DNA of 64,000 bases from an uncultured Duncaniella sp. (GCA_910578515.1 CAJTQR010000002.1:372001-436000), one strand, 5' to 3'. Shown: positions 48,070 to 57,602, counted from the stretch's first letter. Translations and numbers: made by a program. The notes: generated by a model not told the origin, from the letters alone.

Positions 48070-49065
48070 ATGAAATTTTTTCCTGTCATATTGCTGATAA
48101 TAGTGCTGTTTCTTCTGAACTTGTTTGTAGGTTCGGTAGATATTCCCGCTGCGCAGGTCCTTGACATCCTTCTTGGTGGTGAGGGGCATGGCGCCGCCGG
48201 TTTTATAGTGACCGGAAGTCGTCTCCCTATGGCGGTTACAGCGATGCTTGCAGGTGCGGGACTTGCGGTGTCGGGTTTGATGCTGCAGACCTCGTTCCGC
48301 AATCCGTTGGCAGGACCGTCGGTGTTGGGTATCAATTCAGGAGCCAGCCTCGGCGTGGCATTGGTGATGCTTCTGCTCGGAGGCACAATCACTGCAGGTA
48401 CTTACAGTGTTGGTGGCTATGCGGCAGTGATGGTTGGAGCTTTTGCCGGCAGTATCCTTATAATGGGGCTGCTGCTGTTTCTGTCTACATTGCTGCGCAA
48501 TGGACTTATGCTGTTGATTACCGGTATAATGATAGGCTATCTGACCTCCTCGGTAATCATGCTGCTTAATTTTGTATCCACTGCCGAGGGGGTGCAGAGC
48601 TATGTGATGTGGGGAATGAGTAGCTTTAATGGGGTCTCCTTGCAGCAGTTGCCTCTGTTTTCGGCCATTACTATTGTCGGACTGGTGATATCGCTGTTGC
48701 TTATGAAGCCGCTTAATCTCATGCTTCTCGGCGACGGGTATGCGCAGAATTTAGGCGTGAATCTTCATCGCGTTCGCAATATGCTTCTTCTTGCCACGGG
48801 GATTCTCACTGCAGTCATCACTGCTTATTGTGGACCGGTGGCGTTCATAGGGCTCTCGGTGCCTCATATATCCAGATTGATATTCCGTACTGACAATCAT
48901 CGTGTGCTCATGCCGGGAACTCTGTTGGTGGGTTCGGTGGTTGCGTTGGGGTGCAATCTGATGTGTGTGTTGCCGGCGAATTCCGTAATACCGCTCAATG
49001 CGGTGACTCCCCTTATAGGAGCGCCGGTGGTGATTTGGGTTTTGTTTAAATACAGGTCAAGATGA
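48070..49065 (+). CDS. btuC: Cobalamin ABC transporter permease BtuC (FecCD family)
   Basis: 331 residues from the ATG at 48070; a GTG at 48046 would add eight. About ten transmembrane segments. FecCD motifs include SRLPMAVTAMLAGAGLAVSGLMLQTSFRNPLAGPSVLGINSGASLG and, near the end, GPVAFIGLSVPHISRLIFRTDNH. The cytoplasmic loop that docks the ATPase lies in the latter. It forms the inner-membrane channel for B12. Its last 4 bp overlap btuD. Confidence 0.93.
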   Translation: MKFFPVILLIIVLFLLNLFVGSVDIPAAQVLDILLGGEGHGAAGFIVTGSRLPMAVTAMLAGAGLAVSGLMLQTSFRNPLAGPSVLGINSGASLGVALVMLLLGGTITAGTYSVGGYAAVMVGAFAGSILIMGLLLFLSTLLRNGLMLLITGIMIGYLTSSVIMLLNFVSTAEGVQSYVMWGMSSFNGVSLQQLPLFSAITIVGLVISLLLMKPLNLMLLGDGYAQNLGVNLHRVRNMLLLATGILTAVITAYCGPVAFIGLSVPHISRLIFRTDNHRVLMPGTLLVGSVVALGCNLMCVLPANSVIPLNAVTPLIGAPVVIWVLFKYRSR

Positions 49066-50060
49066 TGAAGGAGAAGCGTCATGACACTATCAAGGTCCAT
49101 GACCTTGTGACAGGTTATAAGGTGAGGGGTGGATATGTCAAGATATCCACCGGATTTGATGCTGTGCTCATGAGCGGAGAGCTTACATGCTTGCTCGGTC
49201 CCAATGGTGCCGGTAAATCCACATTGCTGCGCACCTTGTCCGCATTTCAGCCTCCGGTAAGTGGCGAGATTGAAATAGAGGGTAAACCACTGAAGAGTTA
49301 TTCCGACACACAGCTGTCGCGGGTGCTCGGGGTGGTTCTTACTGAAAGGGTAAGCCTTGCCAACATGACTGTTGAAGAGCTTGTGGGGCTTGGGAGAAGT
49401 CCTTACACAGGATTTTGGGGCACATTATCATCACATGATAAGGAGGTGGTGGAGAAATCCATTGCACATGTGAAAATCGAAGGGTTACGTGACCGCATGG
49501 TCAATACCCTAAGCGACGGAGAACGTCAAAAGGTTATGATAGCAAAGGCGCTCGCACAGGAAACGCCTGTGATTTTTCTGGATGAGCCTACCGCTTTTCT
49601 GGATTATCCGAGCAAGGTGGAAATCATGCAATTGCTTTACAGACTTGCACATGAGCAGGATAAGACGGTGTTTATGTCAACACACGACATGGAGCTGGCG
49701 CTGCAGATTGCTGATAAACTGTGGCTCCTTGACCGGAAAGCGGGGGTGAGGATTGGCACACCGGAGGATTTGTCGCTTAGCGGTGATATGGCCCGCTATT
49801 TTGAGCGCGAAGGTGTGGAATTTGACCCTGTCAACGGACTTTTCAGAATAAAGAACCATGCCACCCGTAAAGTCCGGGTCAGTGGCGACGGTGCAGCCTG
49901 CAACATGCTGCGGAAAGCATTGTTGCGCAACGGTATTCAGTCGGTTGAGGCTGATGAGCCGGCGTGTGAGGTGGAAATCATAGTTACTCCCGAGCCGGCA
50001 TATATGGTGAACGGTGAAAAACTCGACACAATCGGGGAGGTATTGGAACACGTGGTATGA
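49062..50060 (+). CDS. btuD: Cobalamin ABC transporter ATP-binding protein BtuD with C-terminal extension
   Basis: 332 residues. Walker A GPNGAGKST at 46-54, signature LSDGERQ (instead of LSGGQ), Walker B VIFLDEPTAFLDYPS, and the switch His in FMSTHDME. Typical BtuD proteins are about 250 residues; this one has an extra 70-80 C-terminal residues (from about KKNHATRKVRVSG-like IKNHATRKVRVSG onward, ending GEVLEHVV). The tail looks like a small alpha/beta domain and is of unknown use. Overlaps btuC and pduO by 4 bp each. Confidence 0.93.
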   Translation: MMKEKRHDTIKVHDLVTGYKVRGGYVKISTGFDAVLMSGELTCLLGPNGAGKSTLLRTLSAFQPPVSGEIEIEGKPLKSYSDTQLSRVLGVVLTERVSLANMTVEELVGLGRSPYTGFWGTLSSHDKEVVEKSIAHVKIEGLRDRMVNTLSDGERQKVMIAKALAQETPVIFLDEPTAFLDYPSKVEIMQLLYRLAHEQDKTVFMSTHDMELALQIADKLWLLDRKAGVRIGTPEDLSLSGDMARYFEREGVEFDPVNGLFRIKNHATRKVRVSGDGAACNMLRKALLRNGIQSVEADEPACEVEIIVTPEPAYMVNGEKLDTIGEVLEHVV

Positions 50061-50629
50061 GAAGAATTTATACGAGGACGGGAGACACCGGTATGACCTC
50101 AATAAACGGAGGTGGAAGGGTGGCTAAATATGATGCCCGCATTGAAGCGGTGGGAAGCCTTGATGAGCTGAATGTAGCTATCGGGACGGCAAGGACTTTC
50201 ATGGCAACTGACCATAAATGGCAGTCGCGGCTCAAAGATGTGCAGCTTACGCTCATGGCGGTGATGAGTCATGTGGCAACTCCGTCGGAAGCTCGTGCGG
50301 ATAATCCCAACCGATTGTCCGAAAGTTTGGTCGAGGATATTGAACGCTTCATTGATGAGGTGGCTGCTGATGCTCCGGTGGCAGAGCATTTCATTCTTCC
50401 CGGAGGGACGCATCTGGCGGCATTCCTGCATCAGTCGAGGGTTACGGCGCGCCGTGCTGAGCGGAGATTGTGGGCGCTGAATGCGATTGACCCGGTGTCA
50501 AAGGAGATATTGCAGTATGTCAACCGTCTTTCCGACCTGTTTTTCATAATGGCGCGGTGTGAGATGCTTCGTGATAATGTGGAGGAAGAGCGGTGGCATT
50601 CATTCGCATATAAAAGAGTGAAGAAATGA
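50057..50629 (+). CDS. pduO: Cob(I)alamin adenosyltransferase, PduO type
   Basis: 190 residues. The N-terminal motif RIYTRTGDTGMTSINGGGRVAK (ATP-binding loop), the conserved R-I-E-A-V-G-S-L-D-E-L-N-V helix, and VNRLSDLFFIMAR near the C-terminus identify the PduO/MMAB family. It transfers the adenosyl group from ATP to Co(I) corrinoid, giving the coenzyme form needed for later steps and for riboswitch binding. It is translationally coupled to btuD and cobQ (4-bp overlaps). Confidence 0.94.
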   Translation: MRRIYTRTGDTGMTSINGGGRVAKYDARIEAVGSLDELNVAIGTARTFMATDHKWQSRLKDVQLTLMAVMSHVATPSEARADNPNRLSESLVEDIERFIDEVAADAPVAEHFILPGGTHLAAFLHQSRVTARRAERRLWALNAIDPVSKEILQYVNRLSDLFFIMARCEMLRDNVEEERWHSFAYKRVKK

Positions 50630-52110
50630 AAAAACTTATCCCTATAATGTTGGCAGGGACAGGGAGCGATGTCGGCAAGAGTCTACTTGCGGCCGGTCTG
50701 TGCAGAGTGTTCCGACAGGACGGGTTTGCCCCAGCCCCTTTCAAGGCCCAGAACATGGCGTTGAATTCCTACGCCACCCCTGATGGATTTGAGATTGGAA
50801 GAGCGCAGGCGGTGCAGGCCGAGGCTGCCGGGGTGGAATGCTGTACGGATATGAATCCGTTGCTGCTGAAACCTTCAGGTGAGATGACTTCGCAGGTAGT
50901 GCTCAACGGCAAACCTATTGGAAACCGTGATGCTTACGATTATTTCCGCCGTGAAGGTCGGGAGGAGCTTCGACGTGAGGTCCATAAAGCATTCGACCGT
51001 CTGTCGAAGCGTTACAACCCCATAGTAATGGAAGGTGCAGGAAGCATATCTGAACTGAACTTGCGGGACAGTGACCTTGTGAATATGCCGATGGCGCGTT
51101 ATGCCGGAGCGAAAGTCATATTGGTGGCAGACATTGACAGAGGTGGGGTGTTTGCAAGTGCTTACGGTTCAATAATGCTCCAGAATGAGGAGGACCGACG
51201 TCGTATAGCCGGAATAATCATCAATAAATTCCGTGGAGACATGCGCCTATTTGAGTCGGGCAGAAAATTGATGGAAGAAATATGCGGAGTTCCGGTGCTC
51301 GGGGTGGTGCCATATATGTCAGATATACATGTGGAGGAGGAAGATTCCGTGGCTCTTGGTACGAAGGCAACCGAGGCATCGGAGCATGGGAAAATCAATG
51401 TGGCTGTGGTGCTGCTGCGCCATATTTCCAATTTCACGGATTTTAATGTGCTGGAGAGGGATGACAGAGTGCGGCTTTATTATACCGACCGACCTGAGGA
51501 TTTGGCTGATGCACAGATAGTGATAGTCCCGGGAACCAAGGCTACGCTCGATGACCTCTACCATCTGCGCAAAACCGGGATGGCTGCCGCTATCTGTAAG
51601 GCATACGATAATGGGAAAACGGTGTTTGGTATTTGCGGAGGCTATCAGATGATGGGTGAAGAGGTGTGTGATGAGGATGGCGTGGAAGGGAGTATATTGC
51701 GCCTTCCGGGTCTCGGACTTTTGCCAATGCGCACAGTGATGAGAGATGAGAAAGTGACGCGCCAGGTGTGTTTCAGCTTCCGAGGAGGTGAATTGGTAAA
51801 TGAGGGATATGAGATACACATGGGGAATACCGTTCCTGTTGGGGAATATCAGCCTTTGAACCATCGCGGGGATGGGAGCCCGGAAGGGTGTATGAGGGAT
51901 GAGAGATGTATGGGTACATATATCCACGGTTCTCTTGATAATAAGGAGGTGATTGAATATCTTCTTGCTCCATATATGCAGGTGAACTCTATTTCCAATT
52001 CGCCTGATTATAAGGAATACAAGGAAATCCAGTATAACCTCCTTGCGGAAAGGATGAGGGAGTATGTGGATATACAGAAATTGTATGAAATAATGAGCAG
52101 TAATGATTGA
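50626..52110 (+). CDS. cobQ: Cobyric acid synthase CobQ/CbiP
   Basis: 494 residues, normal length. The N-terminal ATPase half starts IMLAGTGSDVGKSLLAAGLCR with FKAQNMALNSYATPDG. The C-terminal glutamine amidotransferase (GATase_3) half has the nucleophile Cys337 in FGICGGYQMMG and His434 in TYIHGSLDN. It amidates four side chains of adenosylcobyrinic a,c-diamide to give adenosylcobyric acid. No corrin-ring genes are visible here, so its substrate must come from genes elsewhere or from scavenged precursors. Overlaps pduO by 4 bp and cobD by 8 bp. Confidence 0.95.
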   Translation: MKKLIPIMLAGTGSDVGKSLLAAGLCRVFRQDGFAPAPFKAQNMALNSYATPDGFEIGRAQAVQAEAAGVECCTDMNPLLLKPSGEMTSQVVLNGKPIGNRDAYDYFRREGREELRREVHKAFDRLSKRYNPIVMEGAGSISELNLRDSDLVNMPMARYAGAKVILVADIDRGGVFASAYGSIMLQNEEDRRRIAGIIINKFRGDMRLFESGRKLMEEICGVPVLGVVPYMSDIHVEEEDSVALGTKATEASEHGKINVAVVLLRHISNFTDFNVLERDDRVRLYYTDRPEDLADAQIVIVPGTKATLDDLYHLRKTGMAAAICKAYDNGKTVFGICGGYQMMGEEVCDEDGVEGSILRLPGLGLLPMRTVMRDEKVTRQVCFSFRGGELVNEGYEIHMGNTVPVGEYQPLNHRGDGSPEGCMRDERCMGTYIHGSLDNKEVIEYLLAPYMQVNSISNSPDYKEYKEIQYNLLAERMREYVDIQKLYEIMSSND

Positions 52111-53158
52111 AGGACACGGTGATGACCTGTATGCCTACCAAGGAAAGATAGGGCATAATTTCAGTTCAAATATACTTTCGGGGGTTGAGCATGGCAAATT
52201 GTTGGAAGCTATGACTGCTTCGGGCGGGGGCTTTGAGAATTATCCTGAACCGCGACCGATGAGGCTTGAGAGTAAACTTGCCGGTACATTGGGCGTCGGC
52301 TCCGAGAATGTGTGTGTGACAAACGGTGCCACGGAGGCGATTTATCTTATAGCACATGCATTTCAAGGAGAGGCTTCGGCTATTGTTGTGCCTACTTTCA
52401 GTGAGTATGAGGATGCATGTGTGATGTATCGCCATGCTTTGCGTTTCATTACCTCTCCCGAGGAAATGCAGGGCGATGAACGGATGGTGTGGATGTGCAA
52501 CCCGAATAATCCGACCGGAAAGGTGTTTCCGAAGAGAAAATTACAGCAGTTGGTTGCCGCTTATCCAGAAGTAACCTTTGTGATTGACGGGGCATATTCT
52601 GATTATACCGAGTTGCCTGTATTGACTCCGGCTGAAGCTGTGGAAGCGGGAAATGTCATCTTGCTGGGTTCTTTCACCAAGCGTTATTCAGTGCCGGGGC
52701 TACGTGTAGGCTATATGGTGGGAGCAGAGACGCTGATGGAGAGTATAAACCGCTACCGCATGCCATGGAGTGTGAGCGCTCCGGCAATTCTCGGGGCAGA
52801 ATATCTGCTTGACCATTCGGACGATTACATGATAGATGCCTCGCGCCTACACAATGAGGCGGAGAGACTTGCATGCAGGCTTAGGAGCATCGGGGTAGAG
52901 GTTGAGCCGACGGATTGTAATTTCATATTGTGCCATCTCCCGGAACGCACTGCCGGGGAGTTGAAAGAGTATCTTGTGGCAGAGCATGGGATACTCATCC
53001 GTGATGCCTCTAATTTCCGTGGATTGGATGAGAGATATTTCCGTGTGGCAGCCCAGAAGCCTGAGGAGAACGATTTGCTGTTTTCGGCGGTGGAGAGATG
53101 GCTTAATGCCGGGAGTACTCCCAAGAGTAAATTTAAAGTGAGTTTTAAAGCTTTATAA
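52103..53158 (+). CDS. cobD: Threonine-phosphate decarboxylase CobD (aminotransferase fold)
   Basis: 351 residues, PLP fold type I. HNFSSNILSG at the start, VTNGATEAIYLIAHAF, the NPNNPTG motif at 133-139, IDGAYSDY, and the PLP lysine Lys193 in GSFTKRYSVPGLRVGY. The protein resembles histidinol-phosphate aminotransferases; its place between cobQ and cbiB identifies it as the enzyme making (R)-1-aminopropan-2-ol phosphate, the linker for the nucleotide loop. Overlaps cobQ by 8 bp. Confidence 0.9.
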   Translation: MIEGHGDDLYAYQGKIGHNFSSNILSGVEHGKLLEAMTASGGGFENYPEPRPMRLESKLAGTLGVGSENVCVTNGATEAIYLIAHAFQGEASAIVVPTFSEYEDACVMYRHALRFITSPEEMQGDERMVWMCNPNNPTGKVFPKRKLQQLVAAYPEVTFVIDGAYSDYTELPVLTPAEAVEAGNVILLGSFTKRYSVPGLRVGYMVGAETLMESINRYRMPWSVSAPAILGAEYLLDHSDDYMIDASRLHNEAERLACRLRSIGVEVEPTDCNFILCHLPERTAGELKEYLVAEHGILIRDASNFRGLDERYFRVAAQKPEENDLLFSAVERWLNAGSTPKSKFKVSFKAL

Positions 53159-53186
53159 AAGTTATTGATTATATTTTTGTAAAAGC

Positions 53187-54116
53187 ATGGAGAATTTCAT
53201 AGCCATATTGCCGTTGCTGCTTGGCTGGGGACTCGACCTGCTGTTGGGCGACCCGCAGAGACTTCCTCACCCTATAGTAGGTTTCGGCAAAATGATATCA
53301 TTTTTTGAACATAAGCTGAATCATGGCTCACATAGAGTGCTCAAGGGTGCATTCACAGCTATATTGCTGATTTCAGGTGTGTTCGTCCTGACTGCATTGG
53401 TCCTGGGTCTTCTTGACCCGTACAAATGGGTCAAGATAGTTGTCGAGACTATATTGGTTTATTACTGTCTCGCAGGCACTACGCTCATCAACGAGGTCAG
53501 GATGGTGTTTTTGGCAGTGGACCGCTCTATTGACGATGGTCGCAGGCAGGTGGGACGGATAGTGGGACGTGACACCGCTAACCTTTCGCCGCAGGAAATC
53601 CGCACCGCTGCCCTCGAAACTCTTGCTGAAAATCTTAGTGATGGTGTGATTGCTCCGCTTTTCTGGTATGCGCTTCTGGGAGTTCCCGGAATGCTTGCCT
53701 ACAAAATGGTTAATACTCTTGATTCGATGATTGGGTACAGGAATGAGCGATACAGAGCTTTCGGGCGGTTTGCGGCGCGAATAGATGATGTGGCAAATTA
53801 TATACCAGCACGTATTACTGCTGCGCTCATGGTGATTGCCTCAGGGAAACCAAGACTTTTTGCATTTGTGAGAAAGTATGGCAGGAGTCATGCAAGTCCC
53901 AATTCCGGTTATCCCGAAGCTGCTTTGGCGGGGATACTTGACTGTCGGTTTGGCGGCAGCCATGACTATTTTGGCGAAACTGTCTACAAACCTTACATAG
54001 GAAGCAACGGGCGCGAAGTTTCAACGGCTGATATGCGTGTCGCTGTCAGAATCAACCGTATAGCCGAGGTGCTGATGGTGGTACTGGTGACCGGGATTAC
54101 AGTTCTATTTCGATGA
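53187..54116 (+). CDS. cbiB: Adenosylcobinamide-phosphate synthase CbiB
   Basis: 309 residues with about five membrane segments. Family motifs: LGWGLDLLLGDPQRLPHPIVGFGKMI at the N-terminus, ETLAENLSDGVIAPLFWY, NTLDSMIGYRNERYRAFGRFAARIDDVANYIPARI, and GYPEAALAGILDCRFGG. It joins aminopropanol (phosphate) to adenosylcobyric acid at the membrane. It ends the riboswitch-led operon and its last 20 bp overlap the convergent cobC gene. Confidence 0.95.
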   Translation: MENFIAILPLLLGWGLDLLLGDPQRLPHPIVGFGKMISFFEHKLNHGSHRVLKGAFTAILLISGVFVLTALVLGLLDPYKWVKIVVETILVYYCLAGTTLINEVRMVFLAVDRSIDDGRRQVGRIVGRDTANLSPQEIRTAALETLAENLSDGVIAPLFWYALLGVPGMLAYKMVNTLDSMIGYRNERYRAFGRFAARIDDVANYIPARITAALMVIASGKPRLFAFVRKYGRSHASPNSGYPEAALAGILDCRFGGSHDYFGETVYKPYIGSNGREVSTADMRVAVRINRIAEVLMVVLVTGITVLFR

Positions 54117-54624
54117 CACCACCATAAGGTGCTTGCCTGTCAAAAGCCTCCTCCGGGGTGATAATCCCGGCTATCAACATTCCTTGCAGGAGAATGCCGC
54201 CATGTGCGAATATGGCTACAGAACGAAAACCTTTTGATTTGATTTCCGTAAGAAAATTTTCCACCCTTAGCCGTTGGTCGAGGAATGACTCACCTCCAGT
54301 CGGAGCGATATTGAAATAATCATCATACCAGAGTTGCAGACGGGGGTCGCTTATTTCGTCGAACCGTTGCATTTCCCATTCGCCGAAATTAAGTTCTTTC
54401 AATCGTTCATCGCGTATGGCATTGGGGTATCCACAGAAATCAGCCAACCGTACACAGCGGGAGAGCGGGCTGGTGAAGACTGCATCGAAACTGAGTCCTT
54501 CCAATTTCTTTTTTACTTCGGTCGCCTCCGTGTGGAATGAAGGTTTGAGAGCTACATCGGTCTGTCCGTAACATACTCCCGGGGAGACATCGACCGAGGT
54601 ATGCCGTATCATGATGACTTTCAT
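54097..54624 (-). CDS. cobC: Alpha-ribazole-5'-phosphate phosphatase CobC (histidine phosphatase)
   Basis: 175 residues. The catalytic motif is RHT at 7-9 (MIRHTSVDV), followed by CYGQTDV, the recurring CobC motif, SPLSRCVRLADF with the second Arg, NFGEWEMQRFDEI and FAHGGILLQGML with the second catalytic His. It removes the phosphate from alpha-ribazole phosphate or from adenosylcobalamin 5'-phosphate. It is the last gene of the cobU-T-S-C group and overlaps cbiB by 20 bp at the 3' end. Confidence 0.9.
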   Translation of the reverse strand: MKVIMIRHTSVDVSPGVCYGQTDVALKPSFHTEATEVKKKLEGLSFDAVFTSPLSRCVRLADFCGYPNAIRDERLKELNFGEWEMQRFDEISDPRLQLWYDDYFNIAPTGGESFLDQRLRVENFLTEIKSKGFRSVAIFAHGGILLQGMLIAGIITPEEAFDRQAPYGGVIEIEL

Positions 54625-54657
54625 GTGTTTTAGTGCTTTAATTGATAGATTGTCCGA

Positions 54658-55413
54658 TTAAATGTCCGCGATATGTGAAGATATTATCACTCCGAAATAA
54701 AATGATAATTCGGCAAATAGAAATGTCGCACCACAGCAATCGCCGGTGTAGCCTTGAAGATTACGTTTCAGATAGAAAATTAAACCTGTCACTATTATTA
54801 CCGGCAAAATGGCGGCAGGAAGTAACCGGACGGGGAGCAGAAGTAAGGGGAGGGCACCGAATATCAGACTGATAAGAAATGCCGGGAGGCTCATGCGGTC
54901 ATAAATGGTTTTGTTCTTGGCTTCTTCCTCCTTGCGGGCATACGGCAGGAAATTGATTACCTGTGCAGCGCAACATTTGCTCCAGGCATCGCCGGCAAAC
55001 AGTACCGCGCATGCGGTGGCTGCATTGGGAAGCGATGAGATGAGACTTATAGCCAATAGGTAATACATTATAAGTCCAATTACTCCATAGGTGCCGATGT
55101 GGGAGTCCTTCATTATTTCCAGTATCCGCGAGCGGGAAGTCCCACCTCCCATTCCGTCAATGAAATCAGCCATGCCATCTTCATGCAGCGCTCCGGTGAT
55201 GAGAAGTCGGGAGATAAAGGCAAGTATCACTGCCACAGGGAAGGGGAATATGAAGGAACCGAGCCATAGTGTGATAGCCATGATGCCGCCGGTGAGCCAT
55301 CCGGTGATGGACCAGCAATCCACGACACGCTTATAGTAGTGTGCCGGAACTTCTCCAAGCCGCCAAAATGGAAGTCGGGTGAAAAAAATCAATGCTGCGT
55401 GCAGTTTTTTCAT
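54658..55413 (-). CDS. cobS: Adenosylcobinamide-GDP ribazoletransferase CobS
   Basis: 251 residues with about six membrane segments. The starting motif LIFFTRLPFWRLG and the catalytic DGMADFIDGMGGG (about 79-91) with RILEIMKDSHIGTYG define the family. It condenses adenosylcobinamide-GDP with alpha-ribazole (phosphate) at the membrane to give cobalamin (phosphate). It lies 19 bp after cobT and 33 bp before cobC. Confidence 0.94.
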   Translation of the reverse strand: MKKLHAALIFFTRLPFWRLGEVPAHYYKRVVDCWSITGWLTGGIMAITLWLGSFIFPFPVAVILAFISRLLITGALHEDGMADFIDGMGGGTSRSRILEIMKDSHIGTYGVIGLIMYYLLAISLISSLPNAATACAVLFAGDAWSKCCAAQVINFLPYARKEEEAKNKTIYDRMSLPAFLISLIFGALPLLLLPVRLLPAAILPVIIVTGLIFYLKRNLQGYTGDCCGATFLFAELSFYFGVIISSHIADI

Positions 55414-55432
55414 CTTGATGGTACAGGGAGGG

Positions 55433-56479
55433 TCAGAAATATTTTGTCACTGTGACATCAGCGAATGAATCCATCCGGTTAATCATGCGCACAGCTGACT
55501 GGAGGATAGGGTAGGCGCATACGGCACCGGAACCTTCACCGAGTCTGAGACTGAGGTGTAGAATAGGGTCGGCGCCGAGTTCCTGAAGCATAAGTTTGTG
55601 ACCTGATTCATCACCTTGATGCCCGAACACGGCATAATCAAGTACGGCTGGATAGAAGTGGGCGGCCGCAGCTACACAGCTTGTCATTATGAACCCGTCG
55701 ATTATGATTACCATCCCCAGCTCTGCGGCACGGAGCATACCGCCAACAGCCATTGCAAGTTCATAGCCACCAAACCATTCAAGTTTATTCTTCATACTTC
55801 CGTCGCCTGAATAATTCTCCAAAGCTTGGGTTAGCACATCAAGTTTATGGCGTATCCCCTCATTGTTGAGTCCGGCTCCTGCGCCGATGCAGTCAGCGAG
55901 GGGTATACCGGTGAGCAGATGCATCCACATGGATGACGGGGAGGTGTTGCCGCTACCCATTTCTCCGAAACTTACCACATTGCAGCTTGCGGCGTGAACT
56001 ATGTCGACTACCTGTGCCCCGCGGTCAATGCAGAGGTCAAACTCCTCAGGAGTCATGGCTGCTTCATGCAGGAAATTGCGGGTTGATTTCCGTACTTTCA
56101 TGTCGATGATGCCTCTTCCAGCAGGAATGTCGTAGTCAACACCGGCATCTACCAGCACAAGCTTGAATCCATGCTGCTCGCAGAGAAAATTTATACCTGC
56201 ACCACCATGTGAGAAATGGCTGAGCTGTTGCCAGGTCACCTCCTTGGGCGATACAGTGACACCCTCCTCGATGATACCATGGTCAGCAGCGAAAAGTATG
56301 TTGTGAGGATTGTTCAATTCCGGAGTTAGAGTCTGTTGGATTAGCCCGATTTTAGTTGCTAATGACTCGAGTTTTCCTAAGGAGCCTTTCGGTTTGGTAA
56401 GATTATCAATCTTGTGCACAAGCTTTTCGCGCAGCTCCTGGTCAGGACGGTCGATGATGAAAGTTCTCATGGAAATCAT
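55433..56479 (-). CDS. cobT: Nicotinate-nucleotide--dimethylbenzimidazole phosphoribosyltransferase CobT
   Basis: 348 residues. The start at 56479 is favoured because its ATGA overlaps the cobU stop; a second ATG lies three codons in. Motifs: [57 protein letters not shown] and the catalytic Glu region [15 protein letters not shown]. It activates the lower-ligand base (dimethylbenzimidazole or an adenine/phenolic substitute) to an alpha-ribotide. The base used cannot be read from this sequence. Confidence 0.95.
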   Translation of the reverse strand: MISMRTFIIDRPDQELREKLVHKIDNLTKPKGSLGKLESLATKIGLIQQTLTPELNNPHNILFAADHGIIEEGVTVSPKEVTWQQLSHFSHGGAGINFLCEQHGFKLVLVDAGVDYDIPAGRGIIDMKVRKSTRNFLHEAAMTPEEFDLCIDRGAQVVDIVHAASCNVVSFGEMGSGNTSPSSMWMHLLTGIPLADCIGAGAGLNNEGIRHKLDVLTQALENYSGDGSMKNKLEWFGGYELAMAVGGMLRAAELGMVIIIDGFIMTSCVAAAAHFYPAVLDYAVFGHQGDESGHKLMLQELGADPILHLSLRLGEGSGAVCAYPILQSAVRMINRMDSFADVTVTKYF

Positions 56480-56988
56480 TTTATTTTTACGGGTATGCCG
56501 GAGAGTAACATATAGGCTTCATCAGCCTTGCCGGCGATGTATTGGTTTACCCATCCGAGGAGGTCGGTGAAATGACGTCGCATGGCATTTTCACTCACTC
56601 CTCCTAACCCGATTTCATTTGTTACAAATATAAATGTGGCTTCCCTTGAAGTGAATTTGTCAAATTCATCCTTCAGAGCAGTCAAAGCTTCGTTGACATT
56701 TTCGCCTTTAGCGAAGAAGAAGTTGGTGGTCCAAAGAGTCACGCAGTCAACAAGCACAGTTTTTCCTGTCACATCGTGGAGGCTCAAAGCCAGCTCTTCC
56801 TCGATTGTAGACCATTTCTCTCCGCGTCGCGCCTGATGCAGCTTCACTCGTTCACGGAATTCATCATCCCATGGACGGGCTGTGGCGAGATAGATAGGGG
56901 ATTCCGAGAGTTGCAGAGCCATCTTCTCGGCAAATTCACTTTTGCCGCACCGCTGACCTCCGGTGATTAAAATAATTCTTCTTCCCAT
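56476..56988 (-). CDS. cobU: Adenosylcobinamide kinase/guanylyltransferase CobU
   Basis: 170 residues. P-loop GGQRCGKS at 10-17 (more often GGARSGKS), [21 protein letters not shown] with the probable guanylylated His51, [12 protein letters not shown] and [20 protein letters not shown]. It phosphorylates adenosylcobinamide and turns the product into the GDP form. First gene of the minus-strand cobUTSC group, whose promoter has a leader too short for a riboswitch. Confidence 0.94.
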   Translation of the reverse strand: MGRRIILITGGQRCGKSEFAEKMALQLSESPIYLATARPWDDEFRERVKLHQARRGEKWSTIEEELALSLHDVTGKTVLVDCVTLWTTNFFFAKGENVNEALTALKDEFDKFTSREATFIFVTNEIGLGGVSENAMRRHFTDLLGWVNQYIAGKADEAYMLLSGIPVKIK

Positions 56989-57015
56989 TGCAATAGAATC
57001 GATGATTCAGTGGTG

Positions 57016-57023
57016 CAAATTTA
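57016..57023 (-). promoter_or_regulatory. -7 promoter element of cobUTSC
   Basis: Minus-strand TAAATTTG. The start would be near 57009, about 20 nt before the cobU ATG at 56988. Nothing resembling a B12 riboswitch fits in that leader, nor do I see one on the minus strand up to 57146. Confidence 0.5.
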
Positions 57024-57146
57024 CAAAAATTCTTGCGGTAAAGTCGGTAGACAGGAGGATTTTTCGGCGCAAGATTGTTTGATAAGTATCTGTAAGGTTG
57101 TTTTAGTGCAACCTCTCACTGTTAATAACCCAAATAAAAAATCAAT

Positions 57147-57593
57147 ATGAAAAAACTTATTACAGCATTTTTTATGATTTTGCTGGCTGTAGGTGCGGCA
57201 AGCGCTTTCGACAAGTATACAATAAATAGAGATGAGCTTCCCGAAGCAGCCCAAAATATGTTGAAAGAGTATTTCCCAAAAGCAAAGGTGGGGATGATAA
57301 AGGTGGACCGCCATCTGCTCAAGAAGACAGACTATGATGTGCGTCTTGTCAACGGTACTACAATTGAATTCAGTAACGCCGGAAAATGGACATCGGTTGA
57401 CTGCAAGAGTCGAGAGGTGCCCGAAGGGCTTATTTCCCGACCGATAAGAAATTACGTGAAGAAGAATTTCAGCGATGTCAAAATCGTTAAAATCAAAAAG
57501 AAATCAAGCGGATTTGAAGTCGGACTTTCCGACGGTGTGGACCTGAAGTTCAATCTTCTCGGTCAGTTCAAGGGTGTGAAGCTTGAGGAGTAA
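57147..57593 (+). CDS. PepSY-like domain periplasmic protein
   Basis: 148 residues with a signal peptide (FFMILLAVGAASA). Two repeats of a PepSY-like unit follow: DELPEAAQNMLKEYFPKAKVGMIKVDR with YDVRLVNGTTIEFSNAGKWTSVD, then PRPIRNYVKKNF-like RPIRNYVKKNFSDVKIVKIKKK with FEVGLSDGVDLKFNLLGQF. This matches the PepSY-like (PF11396) secreted proteins common in Bacteroidales, whose role is unknown. A small inverted repeat (AGGTTG 57095-57100, CAACCT 57109-57114) lies upstream of it. It converges with the antiporter gene with a 9-bp gap and no visible terminator. Confidence 0.82.
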   Translation: MKKLITAFFMILLAVGAASAFDKYTINRDELPEAAQNMLKEYFPKAKVGMIKVDRHLLKKTDYDVRLVNGTTIEFSNAGKWTSVDCKSREVPEGLISRPIRNYVKKNFSDVKIVKIKKKSSGFEVGLSDGVDLKFNLLGQFKGVKLEE

Positions 57594-57602
57594 GAGTCAG
57601 CC

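Noticed and set aside
56989..57146. A second cobalamin riboswitch upstream of cobU
   Set aside because: None of the hallmark blocks (GCCACTG, GGGAAGG, AGACCTGCC) is present on the minus strand, and the -7 box lies too close to the start codon.
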